From NCBI GenBank assembly GCA_016866785.1, contig VGLH01000009.1, positions 1-54,445 on the forward strand: DNA of 54,445 bases, given 5' to 3'. Both the position numbers and the translations under genes were made by a program. The notes beneath the pieces were generated by a model. That model saw only the letters and a program-made list of their open reading frames with translations, was not told the DNA's origin and made no database searches. Positions 41,514 to 49,028 of the stretch are shown one piece after another. This DNA is from Candidatus Poribacteria bacterium. GTDB lineage: Bacteria; Poribacteria; WGA-4E; GCA-2687025. Each line of letters opens with the position of its first letter. Within the stretch, counting starts at the first letter, position 1.

Positions 41514-43172
41514 CTAGAACAGATAGAGGATCGTAAACAGGATGATCCACACGAGATCGACGAAGTGCCAATACAAGCCGACCATCTCGACGGCGTTGTG
41601 CCGCGCCGCCGTGTACTTGCCCCGCAACGCCCGGACGAACAGAGCCGCCAGCATGATGACGCCGATGGTCACGTGTGCGCCGTGGAAGCCCGTCAGCGTG
41701 TAGAAGAATCCCCAGAACTGGTTCTCCATCGGCTTGTGGTGCGCCAGGAAGTGCGCCCACTCATACGCCTGCAGCCCGACGAAGATCGAGCCGAATAGGA
41801 TCGTCAGACCGAGGAACACACGGAACTTGCCTTGTTTGTTCTCCTGAACGCCTGACAGCCCCAGCACGAGCGTCATACTGCTCATGATAAGGATGAACGT
41901 CATCGACGCGACGAGTCCGAGGTTCAGGTCGGTCGGCCGGGGCCACTGCGGCGTCGCGTTCCGAACGACGATGTAGGCTCCGATGAGCCCCGTGAAGAAC
42001 ATGACTTCCGATGCCAGAAAGACCCACATGCCGAACTTCGCCAGGGAAACTCCCGTGTTCGACGGCGGGATCGGATGATGGTAGACGACCCACTTGCCGC
42101 CGCGACGGCGCGACGACGACGCGACGGCTACGGCAGCGGAGACGTTCATAGGCTGATAGGCTCCAGATCCTGCGTAGGCGATATTCTGCGGAGTGAACGG
42201 GATCGCCTTCACCTCCAGATCACGGAAGAAGGGCAGCTCGTTGCAGACGTTGCCTTCCATGAGCATGTCCAGTTGGTCGCGCGTGATGGGCAGCAGACGG
42301 CGGAGAAAACGGATGCTCAGCAGTATGCGGATCAGGAACGCCGGGACAGGGGCTTTCCATCGAGGCTTGCTTCGACCGAGACCGGCTCCGATCACGTCGA
42401 GCAACTCGCCCCAGCGGAAGCGTGCCTTGCCGCCGACTTCGTAGGTCTTGCCCTTCGCAGCATCGACCGCGAGCGACTTCACGATGCCCTCGGCGAGGTT
42501 CTCGATGGCGACCGGCTGTAGCTCGAAGGGCGAACCGTCACGCGCCAGGCTCTCTTGCCAGCGCCGGGCGAACGGCACGAATCCCTTCACCAATGCAGCG
42601 AGCGACGGCAATCCTTCTCGGAACAGGGGGAGAGGGATGATCCCCGGCAGACCGAACATGTCCTTCGCCAACTGCGAGACGAACTCCGGTTGCCCCTTGC
42701 TCGGCTTTCCGAACACCACCGACGGACGGAAGATCGTGTAGTCCATCCCGCTCTGGCGCAGATGCTCTTCCGCCTCGAACTTGGTCCACTGATACGCGGA
42801 GGAGGCGTCGGCTCGCGGTTTCGCACCGTTGGCGCTCATCAGGAGGAACCGCTTGACGCCTGCGCTCTTTGCGGCGTCGATGACGTTCTTGGCTCCCTCC
42901 AGGTGGATCCGCTGGAAGGTGACGCCAGCATCGGGGACTTCCCGGAGGATGCCGACCAGGTGAACCACGGCTTCGACGCCGTCGAGCCCTGGGGTGAGCG
43001 TGTCCGCCTGGGTGATGTCGCCGTGGACGACCTCGACGCGGTCGGCGAGCTCGCCCAGTTTCGATTCGCTGCCGCGTCGCAGCAGCACGCGGACGTCGTG
43101 TCCCGCCGACAGCAACTCGCGCAGTACATAGCTGCCGACGAAGCCGGTCGCGCCGGTCAGGAAGACCTTCAT
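41514..43172 (-). CDS. Fusion: NDUFA9-like SDR domain plus cytochrome c oxidase subunit III
   Basis: 552 aa in one uninterrupted frame. Residues 1-325 are an atypical SDR of the NDUFA9/complex I subunit type: MKVFLTGATGFVGSYVLREL with NAD-binding TGATGFVGS, Y-x-x-x-K (YQWTK), and IFRPSVVFGKPSKGQP. Around residue 340 (MNVSAAVAVASSSRRR) a subunit III begins, with five helices: LAKFGMWVFLASEVMFFTGL, ASMTFILIMSSMTLVLGL, LGLTILFGSIFVGLQAYEW, LTGFHGAHVTIGVIMLAALF and VGLYWHFVDLVWIILFTILY. Standard COX III genes are separate. The domain boundary has a plausible internal ATG, so separate translation is possible. Confidence 0.85.
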   Translation of the reverse strand: MKVFLTGATGFVGSYVLRELLSAGHDVRVLLRRGSESKLGELADRVEVVHGDITQADTLTPGLDGVEAVVHLVGILREVPDAGVTFQRIHLEGAKNVIDAAKSAGVKRFLLMSANGAKPRADASSAYQWTKFEAEEHLRQSGMDYTIFRPSVVFGKPSKGQPEFVSQLAKDMFGLPGIIPLPLFREGLPSLAALVKGFVPFARRWQESLARDGSPFELQPVAIENLAEGIVKSLAVDAAKGKTYEVGGKARFRWGELLDVIGAGLGRSKPRWKAPVPAFLIRILLSIRFLRRLLPITRDQLDMLMEGNVCNELPFFRDLEVKAIPFTPQNIAYAGSGAYQPMNVSAAVAVASSSRRRGGKWVVYHHPIPPSNTGVSLAKFGMWVFLASEVMFFTGLIGAYIVVRNATPQWPRPTDLNLGLVASMTFILIMSSMTLVLGLSGVQENKQGKFRVFLGLTILFGSIFVGLQAYEWAHFLAHHKPMENQFWGFFYTLTGFHGAHVTIGVIMLAALFVRALRGKYTAARHNAVEMVGLYWHFVDLVWIILFTILYLF

Positions 43173-43284
43173 TCTCTCTCCGCCACGCGTCGCGTCTGGT
43201 GTGCGGTCGTATAGTACAGGAGCGCACTGCCCGGTCCGGTGGACCCAGACCGTCGTTGTCCCTCGTGCTCACCGGTGACCCAAA

Positions 43285-43299
43285 CGATATCAGATATCG
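43285..43299. repeat. 7-bp inverted repeat, 1-base spacer
   Basis: CGATATC-A-GATATCG, about 110 bases upstream of the SDR-COX III gene on the minus strand and past the ThuA terminator hairpin. AT-rich in a GC-rich setting, so a candidate protein-binding site. Function unknown. Confidence 0.4.
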
Positions 43300-43350
43300 G
43301 CTGGGCTTGACAACGACGTTTGCCGTGGCTAGGGGCGCAGAGCACGACGA

Positions 43351-43376
43351 AGGCGGGGGTTCAGACGCCCCCGCCT
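43351..43376 (-). terminator. GC-rich hairpin after ThuA-like gene, probable terminator or 3' stabiliser
   Basis: Perfect 9-bp stem AGGCGGGGG / CCCCCGCCT with 8-base loop, 22 bases after the ThuA-like stop on the minus strand. No U-run follows, so it is either a non-canonical terminator or an mRNA end-protecting hairpin. Confidence 0.5.
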
Positions 43377-43397
43377 GTGGTTGAGTTCGCGGCTCGT

Positions 43398-44171
43398 TCA
43401 GCGCGACTTGAAGCCCGCCCAGGTCGCCGCCAGCCGCCCTTCGGGTTCCACGGGCGTTACCGCGCTCAGCATGGAGGCGATGAAGAACAGCCCGTTGCCC
43501 AGCAAGGGCTTCGCCGGTTCGGTGCGACCGTCGTCGCGCGTGTCGATGCACGCCGTGACGTAGACTCCCTTGCCATATGGCAGGTAGGCGGCAGCCACCT
43601 CCCCGTTGTCCTTGCGCTTGGCGAGGACGACCCAGGACTTGTCCACGCCGGCGAAGTTGTCGTCCAGCACCATCGCGTTCATATCGGCGGCGTTCGGCTT
43701 CGAGAACAGGCCGGATTTCGCACCGTCCGCCGTGATCTCGACGTCCGAATCCGCCGTGTTCTGGACGGTCACGGGGTGTTCGTCGATGGGCATCCAGCCT
43801 CCGACCTGCTTGCCGGCGGCGTCCTTGAAGTTGTCATCGAAGGCTGAGATCCAGATGCCTCCGCCCGCCTTCACCCAGTCACGCACCTTCGCCTCGGAAC
43901 CCGCCATGAAGTAGAGACCGTCATGTCCCGGCGCGTTCCACGGCATCCAGATGATCTGCGCGCCGCGCATGTTCCCGTCGAACGTGCCGCCCTCGATGAC
44001 GACGCGTTCATAGGTGAAGTTGTGCGCTCCGGCGCTCTTGATCGCCTCGAGCGCGTCCATCTCCTTGGATCGCGCGTCGCCGATGAGGATCAGAACCTTG
44101 AAGTTCGCAGCCCAAGCCGTCGAACCGACCAGAGCCATCGCCGCCACGGCGAGTGCAACCGTCCGTCTCAT
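43398..44171 (-). CDS. Secreted ThuA-like (class I glutamine amidotransferase fold) protein with TTW-type tail, copy 2
   Basis: 257 aa, GGGAGAG upstream. A signal peptide (ending near STAWA) leads to a ThuA-like flavodoxin/GATase fold: FKVLILIGDARSKEMDALEA, GTFDGNMRGAQIIWMPWNAP, GHDGLYFMAGSEAKVRDWVK, GGGIWISAFDDNFKD, DEHPVTVQNTADSDVEITAD. ThuA domains occur in trehalose/carbohydrate-utilisation proteins, function unproved. The tail VEPEGRLAATWAGFKSR matches the shared motif. More than half of positions match the neighbour at 44261-45040, so a tandem duplicate. Confidence 0.85.
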   Translation of the reverse strand: MRRTVALAVAAMALVGSTAWAANFKVLILIGDARSKEMDALEAIKSAGAHNFTYERVVIEGGTFDGNMRGAQIIWMPWNAPGHDGLYFMAGSEAKVRDWVKAGGGIWISAFDDNFKDAAGKQVGGWMPIDEHPVTVQNTADSDVEITADGAKSGLFSKPNAADMNAMVLDDNFAGVDKSWVVLAKRKDNGEVAAAYLPYGKGVYVTACIDTRDDGRTEPAKPLLGNGLFFIASMLSAVTPVEPEGRLAATWAGFKSR

Positions 44172-44223
44172 CGTCTTCTCTCCCTATCGGATGGCATCAT
44201 GCCGCCGACGTCTGGACGGGCCG

Positions 44224-44243
44224 CGCAGCCGCCGTCGGCTGCG
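44224..44243 (-). terminator. GC-rich hairpin between the two ThuA-like genes
   Basis: 8-bp stem CGCAGCCG / CGGCTGCG with 4-base loop, about 17 bases after the stop of the upstream ThuA-like gene (minus strand). No U-run. Its position matches the hairpin after the second copy, so each copy may carry its own 3' structure. Confidence 0.45.
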
Positions 44244-44260
44244 ACTGCGCGGGAACCGGC

Positions 44261-45040
44261 CTACTCCGCTCGCAGCGTTCCCCAGGTCGTCGCCGCCTTC
44301 CCGGCGGGCGACACGGCGAGGCTCGATTCGAGCCAGTTCGCCAGGAACAGGAGCCCGTTGGCGATGAGCGGCGTCGCCGGAGCCATCTTTCCGGCGTCGC
44401 GCGTGTCGATGCACGCCTCCACGTAGACCCCCTTGCCCCACGGCAGATAACACGCGGCCGGCTGGCTATTGTCCTTCCGTGTGGCGAGGATCACCCACGA
44501 CTTGTCCAACGAGGCGAAGTTGTCGTCGAGGACGATCGCGTTCATATCGACCTTGTTCGGCTTGGCGAACAAGCCCGATTTGTTCCCGTCCGCTGTGATG
44601 TCGACGTCGGAATCCGCCGTGTTCTGCACGACGATGGGGTGCTTGTCGATAGGCATCCAGGAACCGACCTGCTTGCCGTTGGGGTCGGTGTACGCGTCAT
44701 CGAACGCCGAAATCCAGACGACACCCCCGTCGTTGACCCACTGCTTGAACTTCTCCTCGGAGCCGCCCATGAAGTACGCGCCATCGTGACCGGGCCCGTT
44801 CCAAGGGAACCACACGATCTGCGCCCCGCGCATGTTCCCGTCGAACTTCCCTCCCTCGATCTTCACCTCCTCGAACTCGAACGTATGCGGAGCGACGGAC
44901 TTCGTCGCGACGACGACCGCCGCCTCTTGGTTCCGAGCATCGCCGTTCAGCACGAGAACCTTGTACTTCCCAGCCAACGCGACGGGAGCCAGCAGGCAGA
45001 GCGCAAGGGCGATCACGAGTGACCGCGGTCCTCTCACCAT
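44261..45040 (-). CDS. Secreted ThuA-like protein with TTW-type tail, copy 1
   Basis: 259 aa from the ATG at 45040, with AGGAGG 7 bases upstream. Signal peptide (SLVIALALCLLAPVALAG) and ThuA-like fold as in the neighbour: YKVLVLNGDARNQEAAVVVA, GGKFDGNMRGAQIVWFPWNG, GHDGAYFMGGSEEKFKQWV, GGVVWISAFDDAYTDPNG, NTADSDVDITADGNKSGLFA. The family's usual GATase catalytic Cys is not evident. Tail AVSPAGKAATTWGTLRAE. A GC-rich hairpin follows. Substrate unknown; surface or periplasmic carbohydrate handling is inferred from fold relatives. Confidence 0.87.
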   Translation of the reverse strand: MVRGPRSLVIALALCLLAPVALAGKYKVLVLNGDARNQEAAVVVATKSVAPHTFEFEEVKIEGGKFDGNMRGAQIVWFPWNGPGHDGAYFMGGSEEKFKQWVNDGGVVWISAFDDAYTDPNGKQVGSWMPIDKHPIVVQNTADSDVDITADGNKSGLFAKPNKVDMNAIVLDDNFASLDKSWVILATRKDNSQPAACYLPWGKGVYVEACIDTRDAGKMAPATPLIANGLLFLANWLESSLAVSPAGKAATTWGTLRAE

Positions 45041-45059
45041 GGCTTTCCTCCTTTCTGCA

Positions 45060-45815
45060 TCAGTTCGCGGTTCTGAGCGTCCCCCATGTGACGGTCGCCT
45101 TGCCGTTGGGCTGAACCGCGAGGCTATTGGACTTCGCCTTGTAGTTCTGAGCGACCTCCTTCTCGGTGAGTATTCTCTTGTAGATGCGTACCTCATCGAC
45201 CATGCCGTTGAGATAGCGGCCGTCGTGTTCGCTTCCGACGCGCATCGCGTTCAGGTTGTTCGCCGTCGCTCCGGCGACACCCTGGATGACGAACGCGCCA
45301 TCCACGTAGAGCTTCAGCTCGTTCGCGCCTGTGTCCGATGTGTAGACGATGTGGTACCACGTGTTGATCGCCGCCGGAGCGACGATCTTGACGCCGTCGT
45401 TCTTATGCGCCTGAATCTGGTTGCTCTCGAACTTGAAGTGGACCGTGCCGGCCTTCCACTCGCCGCCGCCAAAGGTCGAGACGATTCCCCGGATGCTGCC
45501 GAACTCACGCGCGTGAGCCCACGCCTCGACGCTTACCGCCTTCTCATCGCCCAGCTTGGGGATTTCGATGAAATCGGTTGTACCGTTGAGGTCGATGGCT
45601 TCGCCGATCTTCCCGGCGACGGACTTCGGGTTCCCGCTGATCTTGCCGTCGTGCTTGCCCATGGCATCCGCTGCGACGGCCCCCTTGATCGACGCTTTGT
45701 CGAACGTGTAGTGGGCGATGAGCCCATCCACGACGAACTCCTGCGCCGTCGCCGAGACGGCAGCGACCGTCAGCATGCCGACAATGATCCACCGTGATAC
45801 GCCCAGTGACTTCAT
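45060..45815 (-). CDS. Secreted LamG (concanavalin-like) domain protein with TTW-type tail
   Basis: 251 aa from the ATG at 45815. Signal peptide (IIVGMLTVAAVSATAQ) and one LamG/concanavalin A-like domain: DGLIAHYTFDKASIKG, DLNGTTDFIEIPKLGDEKAV, SVEAWAHAREFGSIRGI, TWYHIVYTSDTGANELKLYV, MVDEVRIYKRILTEKEVAQN. Tail SLAVQPNGKATVTWGTLRTAN matches the shared motif. Likely binds glycans at the surface. Three 11-bp repeats containing AGGAG lie just upstream and may set its translation. The cupin gene ends 95 bases upstream. Confidence 0.88.
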   Translation of the reverse strand: MKSLGVSRWIIVGMLTVAAVSATAQEFVVDGLIAHYTFDKASIKGAVAADAMGKHDGKISGNPKSVAGKIGEAIDLNGTTDFIEIPKLGDEKAVSVEAWAHAREFGSIRGIVSTFGGGEWKAGTVHFKFESNQIQAHKNDGVKIVAPAAINTWYHIVYTSDTGANELKLYVDGAFVIQGVAGATANNLNAMRVGSEHDGRYLNGMVDEVRIYKRILTEKEVAQNYKAKSNSLAVQPNGKATVTWGTLRTAN

Positions 45816-45819
45816 CCTT

Positions 45820-45852
45820 TGTGTCTCCTGTGTGTCTCCTGTGTGTCTCCTG
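45820..45852. repeat. Three perfect 11-bp tandem repeats overlapping the LamG ribosome-binding region
   Basis: TGTGTCTCCTG occurs at 45820-45830, 45831-45841 and 45842-45852. Read on the minus strand each unit is CAGGAGACACA and carries a Shine-Dalgarno-like AGGAG. The nearest lies about 9 bases from the LamG ATG. Copy-number change would move or add ribosome sites without touching the reading frame. Confidence 0.85.
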
Positions 45853-45910
45853 TGGTCGAAGGTCTTTGTGTGTGAGATGGGCGACGACGGCGACGCGCAG
45901 CCGCCGGGAC

Positions 45911-46273
45911 TCATTCAGCCATCTCCTGCTCCGTCGGCAGTGGGTGAACGCCGACGTGCAGGTGACCGGGTCGTTTCTTGCCGCGCAGCGCCATTTCCAG
46001 ATACACGCCCTGGAATGGCTCCTCTGAGAGCACTTCGATCGTATGATGGAGCTCGCCCATCTTCGCGTAGAGCAGGTCTCCGCGACCCATCTCACGCTCT
46101 TCGTCGCCGCAGCGCACGCGGGCTCTGCCGCCTGTAATGAGCCAATACTCGTCTGCGTCGTGGAAATGGAGGTCGCCCGGCGCGTCCTCACGCCGCATCG
46201 CAAACGGGCCCCAAGAGCTGACGCGCGCCTGATAGAGTTCGGTGGAGCGGTCTTGCGCCATCAGGAATGCCAT
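45911..46273 (-). CDS. Small cupin protein
   Basis: 120 aa, one cupin barrel. Motif 1 (DLHFHDADEYWLITGG) gives two His and a Glu-type metal site, motif 2 includes GDLLYAKMGELHHTI with the last His. GGAGG lies about 10 bases before the ATG. Single-domain cupins of this kind act as sugar isomerases, epimerases or metal-binding sensors; none can be assigned here. It precedes the LamG gene on the same strand and faces the Gfo/Idh gene divergently. Confidence 0.82.
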   Translation of the reverse strand: MAFLMAQDRSTELYQARVSSWGPFAMRREDAPGDLHFHDADEYWLITGGRARVRCGDEEREMGRGDLLYAKMGELHHTIEVLSEEPFQGVYLEMALRGKKRPGHLHVGVHPLPTEQEMAE

Positions 46274-46413
46274 TGCTGGGTGTCCTCCGGCTGGGTCACC
46301 GTGACTCGGACGACGCCTAACCGAAACTTAACACGCTAGAGCCGTCATCGCAACAGGATTCGGTCCGCCGGGAACTGCCGATCTGGCAGGTCCATCGGCG
46401 TCTGAGCCGGCTG

Positions 46414-46443
46414 TCGACAGGCTGCGGCGGCATGTGCTATGTT
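46414..46443 (+). promoter_or_regulatory. Predicted promoter of Gfo/Idh/MocA gene
   Basis: -35 TCGACA (46414-46419), 18-base spacer, extended -10 TGCTATGTT. Predicted start near 46450, 66 bases before the ATG. The -35 lies inside a 10-bp palindrome (CTGTCGACAG, 46411-46420). Confidence 0.35.
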
Positions 46444-46515
46444 GTGCGGCGGAAACGACGGCAGTCACTGCGTCCACGGACGCAACGCGAACCGCCCGGA
46501 AGGAACAGGACCGTC

Positions 46516-47574
46516 ATGGCAAAGACACTCAAGGTCGGGATCATCGGCGTCGGTGGGATCGCCGGAACGCATGTTCCGGGTTGGCAGGCGTCGCCCCATG
46601 CGGAGATCGTCGCCGGTAGTGATCTGGACGAGCGGGTTCTCGAACACTGGGGCAAGAACCTCGGCGTCAAGAAGCTCTCGAAGGACCCCGCTGAGCTCTT
46701 CGCCGACAAGGACATCGACATCATCGACGTCTGTACGCCCAACAACTACCATGCCCCGCTGAGCATCGCGGCGCTGGAAGCCGGCAAGCACGTCATCTGC
46801 GAGAAGCCCCTCGCGCCGACACCCGCGCTCATCGACAAGATGATCGCCGCGCGCGACAAGTCCGGCAAACTGCTGATGACCGCCCAGCACTTCCGGTTCC
46901 AGGGCAACTCCAAGGCGATGAAGGCGGAGCTCTCGACCGGCGTTCTGGGCGACATCTACCACGCGCGAAGCTGGATGCTGCGCCGCGCCCTCGCGCCCGT
47001 CCGCCCCGGGTTCATCCTCAAGAAGCACAGCGGCGGGGGTCCCTGCATTGACATCGGCGTGCACATCCTCGATCTGACGCTCTGGTTCATGGGGAGCCCG
47101 AATCCGGTCGCCGTCTCCGGCGTCGCGAAGGCAGAGCTCGCCCATCGCAAGAACATCTTCACGGCGTGGGGCAAGACGCAACTGCCCAAGGAGTACGACG
47201 TCGAGGACTTCGCCGCCGCGTTCGTTCGGTTCGACACCGGCGCGACGCTCGTTATCGAGGTGAGCTGGCTGCTCCATCATGACACGCGCGGCGAAGACAT
47301 GCAGATGTGGCTCTACGGGACCAACGCCGGATGCCACTGGCCCAAGTGCGAGTTCTACTCGTCCAACGGCGAGACGTACCAGCACTACAACCGGTCGCTG
47401 CAACTGACGCAGGACATCCGCGAGCCGCACGCCCAGGAGTGCGTCGAGTTCGCCCAGGCGATCATCGACGGCGCGCCCTCGCCGGTTCCGGCGGAGCAGT
47501 CGCGGCAGGTCATGTCGATCCTCGACGGCATCTACCGAAGCCAGACTTCCAGCAAGGAAGTGCGGCTCAAGTAG
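46516..47574 (+). CDS. Gfo/Idh/MocA family oxidoreductase
   Basis: 352 aa from the ATG at 46516. N-terminal Rossmann domain with KVGIIGVGGIAGTHVPGW, VDVCTPNNYHAPLSIAALEA and the catalytic EKPLA. The C-terminal domain has GGGPCIDIGVHILDLTLWFM, where the His is the usual catalytic residue. NAD(P)-dependent oxidation of a sugar, inositol or derivative in the cytoplasm. Substrate unknown. A hairpin 24 bases after the stop may end or attenuate the transcript before the enolase-superfamily gene. Confidence 0.92.
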   Translation: MAKTLKVGIIGVGGIAGTHVPGWQASPHAEIVAGSDLDERVLEHWGKNLGVKKLSKDPAELFADKDIDIIDVCTPNNYHAPLSIAALEAGKHVICEKPLAPTPALIDKMIAARDKSGKLLMTAQHFRFQGNSKAMKAELSTGVLGDIYHARSWMLRRALAPVRPGFILKKHSGGGPCIDIGVHILDLTLWFMGSPNPVAVSGVAKAELAHRKNIFTAWGKTQLPKEYDVEDFAAAFVRFDTGATLVIEVSWLLHHDTRGEDMQMWLYGTNAGCHWPKCEFYSSNGETYQHYNRSLQLTQDIREPHAQECVEFAQAIIDGAPSPVPAEQSRQVMSILDGIYRSQTSSKEVRLK

Positions 47575-47598
47575 CCGATGGCGATTCGCATCCGGCGG

Positions 47599-47618
47599 AA
47601 GGGCGGTCGCCCGCCCTT
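47599..47618 (+). terminator. Hairpin after Gfo/Idh gene
   Basis: 8-bp stem AAGGGCGG / CCGCCCTT with a 4-base loop (TCGC), followed by only a short T run. Lies between the oxidoreductase stop (47574) and the next start (47642); partial terminator or processing site. Confidence 0.45.
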
Positions 47619-47641
47619 TCGTCGTACCCGGTGGGGAACCG

Positions 47642-48880
47642 ATGGCTTCGACGGTGATCCGCTCGGTTCGGACGCGCGACGCGCGCTTCGCTCTCGCCCC
47701 CGGGGAGGGCGCCGACTCCGTCCACTCGAACCCCGAGTACTCCTACGCCGTGACGGAGCTCGCGACCGACGGGCCCGTCATCGGCGTCGGACTCGCCTTC
47801 ACGCTGGGCGGCGGCAACGACCTCGTCTGCCGCGCCATCGAATCGTTGAGCGAACCGGTCGTCGATGCCGAGATCGAGGAGCTCATGGCGAGATGGGGCG
47901 CGACCTATCGGCGGATCGCGAACCATCCGCAGCTTCGGTGGCTGGGTCCCCACAAAGGCGTCGTCCACTTGGCGCTGGCGTCGATCACCAACGCCTGCTT
48001 CGATCTGTGGGCGAAATCGCGCGGAGTTCCGCTGTGGCGCTTGCTTCTCGACCTGTCGCCGGAAGCCGTCGTCGCGGCGCTCGACCTGTCCTATCTCGAC
48101 GACGCGATGCCCGAGGCCGACGCCTTGTCGTTGCTTCGATCCGAGCTCCCGACACGCGCCAAACGCGAATCGATCATCCAGCGCGGCTATCCCGGCTACG
48201 ACACGTCCGTCGGGTGGTTCCAGTACGAGGACGCCGAGGTGCGTCGGCGGACGCAGGAGGCGATGGATGCCGGGTTCACGGCGATGAAGCTGAAGGTCGG
48301 GTCGCCCGATGGATCGCGCGACGTGCGGCGGGCGCGGATGATCCGCGATGTCGCTGGTCCCGACGCCCGCATCATGCTGGACGCCAACCAGAAGTGGTCG
48401 CTGCCGGAGGCGGTCGCCATCTGCCGCGAGTTCGCGGCGATGAACCCCTACTGGGTCGAGGAGCCGATGCACCCCGACGATGTCCTCGCCCATCGCGCCC
48501 TCGCAGAGGCAGTCGATCCGATCCCGCTTGCCCTCGGCGAGCACGTGCCGAACGCCGTGCTGTTCAAGAACTTCCTCCAGGCACAGGCGATGCGGTTCAC
48601 GCAGGTGGATTGCGCGCGGGTCGGCGGCGTGAGCGAGTTCATCACGGTGAGCCTGCTGTCGCGGAAGTTCGGCGTGCCGGTTGTGCCGCACGTGGGCGAC
48701 ATGGGGCAGATTCACCAGCACCTGGTTCTGTTCAACCACATCGCGCTGGGTCACGAGGCGCTGTTCCTGGAGTACATCCCCCACCTGCGGAAGCGCTTCG
48801 TCCATCCGGCGGATGTGCGCGACGGGGTCTACGCGACGCCGATGGAATCGGGGAGCTCGTCGGACCTTCTCGACGGATAG
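47642..48880 (+). CDS. Enolase-superfamily dehydratase, L-fuconate dehydratase-like
   Basis: 412 aa. Mandelate racemase/muconate lactonising fold. Seen: KxK base pair (AMKLKVG), metal ligands Asp (MLDANQK), Glu (WVEEP), Glu (ALGEH) and a His base in VPHVGDMGQIHQH, which resembles the fuconate dehydratase arrangement. N-terminal DSVHSNPEYSYAVTELAT suits that subgroup. Expected reaction: dehydration of an acid sugar such as L-fuconate. It follows the Gfo/Idh gene on the same strand, so both may serve one sugar pathway. Substrate specificity is inferred only. Confidence 0.88.
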   Translation: MASTVIRSVRTRDARFALAPGEGADSVHSNPEYSYAVTELATDGPVIGVGLAFTLGGGNDLVCRAIESLSEPVVDAEIEELMARWGATYRRIANHPQLRWLGPHKGVVHLALASITNACFDLWAKSRGVPLWRLLLDLSPEAVVAALDLSYLDDAMPEADALSLLRSELPTRAKRESIIQRGYPGYDTSVGWFQYEDAEVRRRTQEAMDAGFTAMKLKVGSPDGSRDVRRARMIRDVAGPDARIMLDANQKWSLPEAVAICREFAAMNPYWVEEPMHPDDVLAHRALAEAVDPIPLALGEHVPNAVLFKNFLQAQAMRFTQVDCARVGGVSEFITVSLLSRKFGVPVVPHVGDMGQIHQHLVLFNHIALGHEALFLEYIPHLRKRFVHPADVRDGVYATPMESGSSSDLLDG

Positions 48881-48912
48881 ATTTACACATTGCCGCCATC
48901 GCCCCTCTCAAT

Positions 48913-48942
48913 CCGTCATTCCCGCGAGGGCGGGAGCGACGG
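48913..48942. repeat. REP-like long hairpin
   Basis: Imperfect inverted repeat with arms ending TTCCCGC / GCGGGAG, a 4-base loop and one mismatch in about 13 pairs. The sequence resembles the widespread bacterial CATTCCCGCG...GCGGGAATG repeat type. Located 33 bases after the dehydratase stop; may act as terminator or REP element. Confidence 0.5.
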
Positions 48943-48988
48943 AAGGGCATAGCGCGGTCGGCGGTTGACTGCGCCCTGGGCGTTCATG

Positions 48989-48997
48989 TGATAGAAT
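48989..48997 (+). promoter_or_regulatory. Predicted extended -10 promoter of F5/8-like lipoprotein gene
   Basis: TGATAGAAT is a good extended -10 (TGnTAGAAT). A TTGACT lies 21 bases before TAGAAT, too far for a normal -35. Predicted start near 49004, about 25 bases before the ATG. Confidence 0.4.
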
Positions 48998-49028
48998 CGC
49001 GTGTCCGCCGCCACCGGAGGATACGCCG

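Noticed and set aside
43307-43312. TTGACA on the plus strand
   Set aside because: Perfect -35 sequence, but no plus-strand gene follows and no -10 is spaced correctly.
46274-46330. Promoter for the cupin gene
   Set aside because: A TTGCGA with a poor -10 (TTAAGT) at 16 bases could be drawn on the minus strand, but only three -10 bases match.
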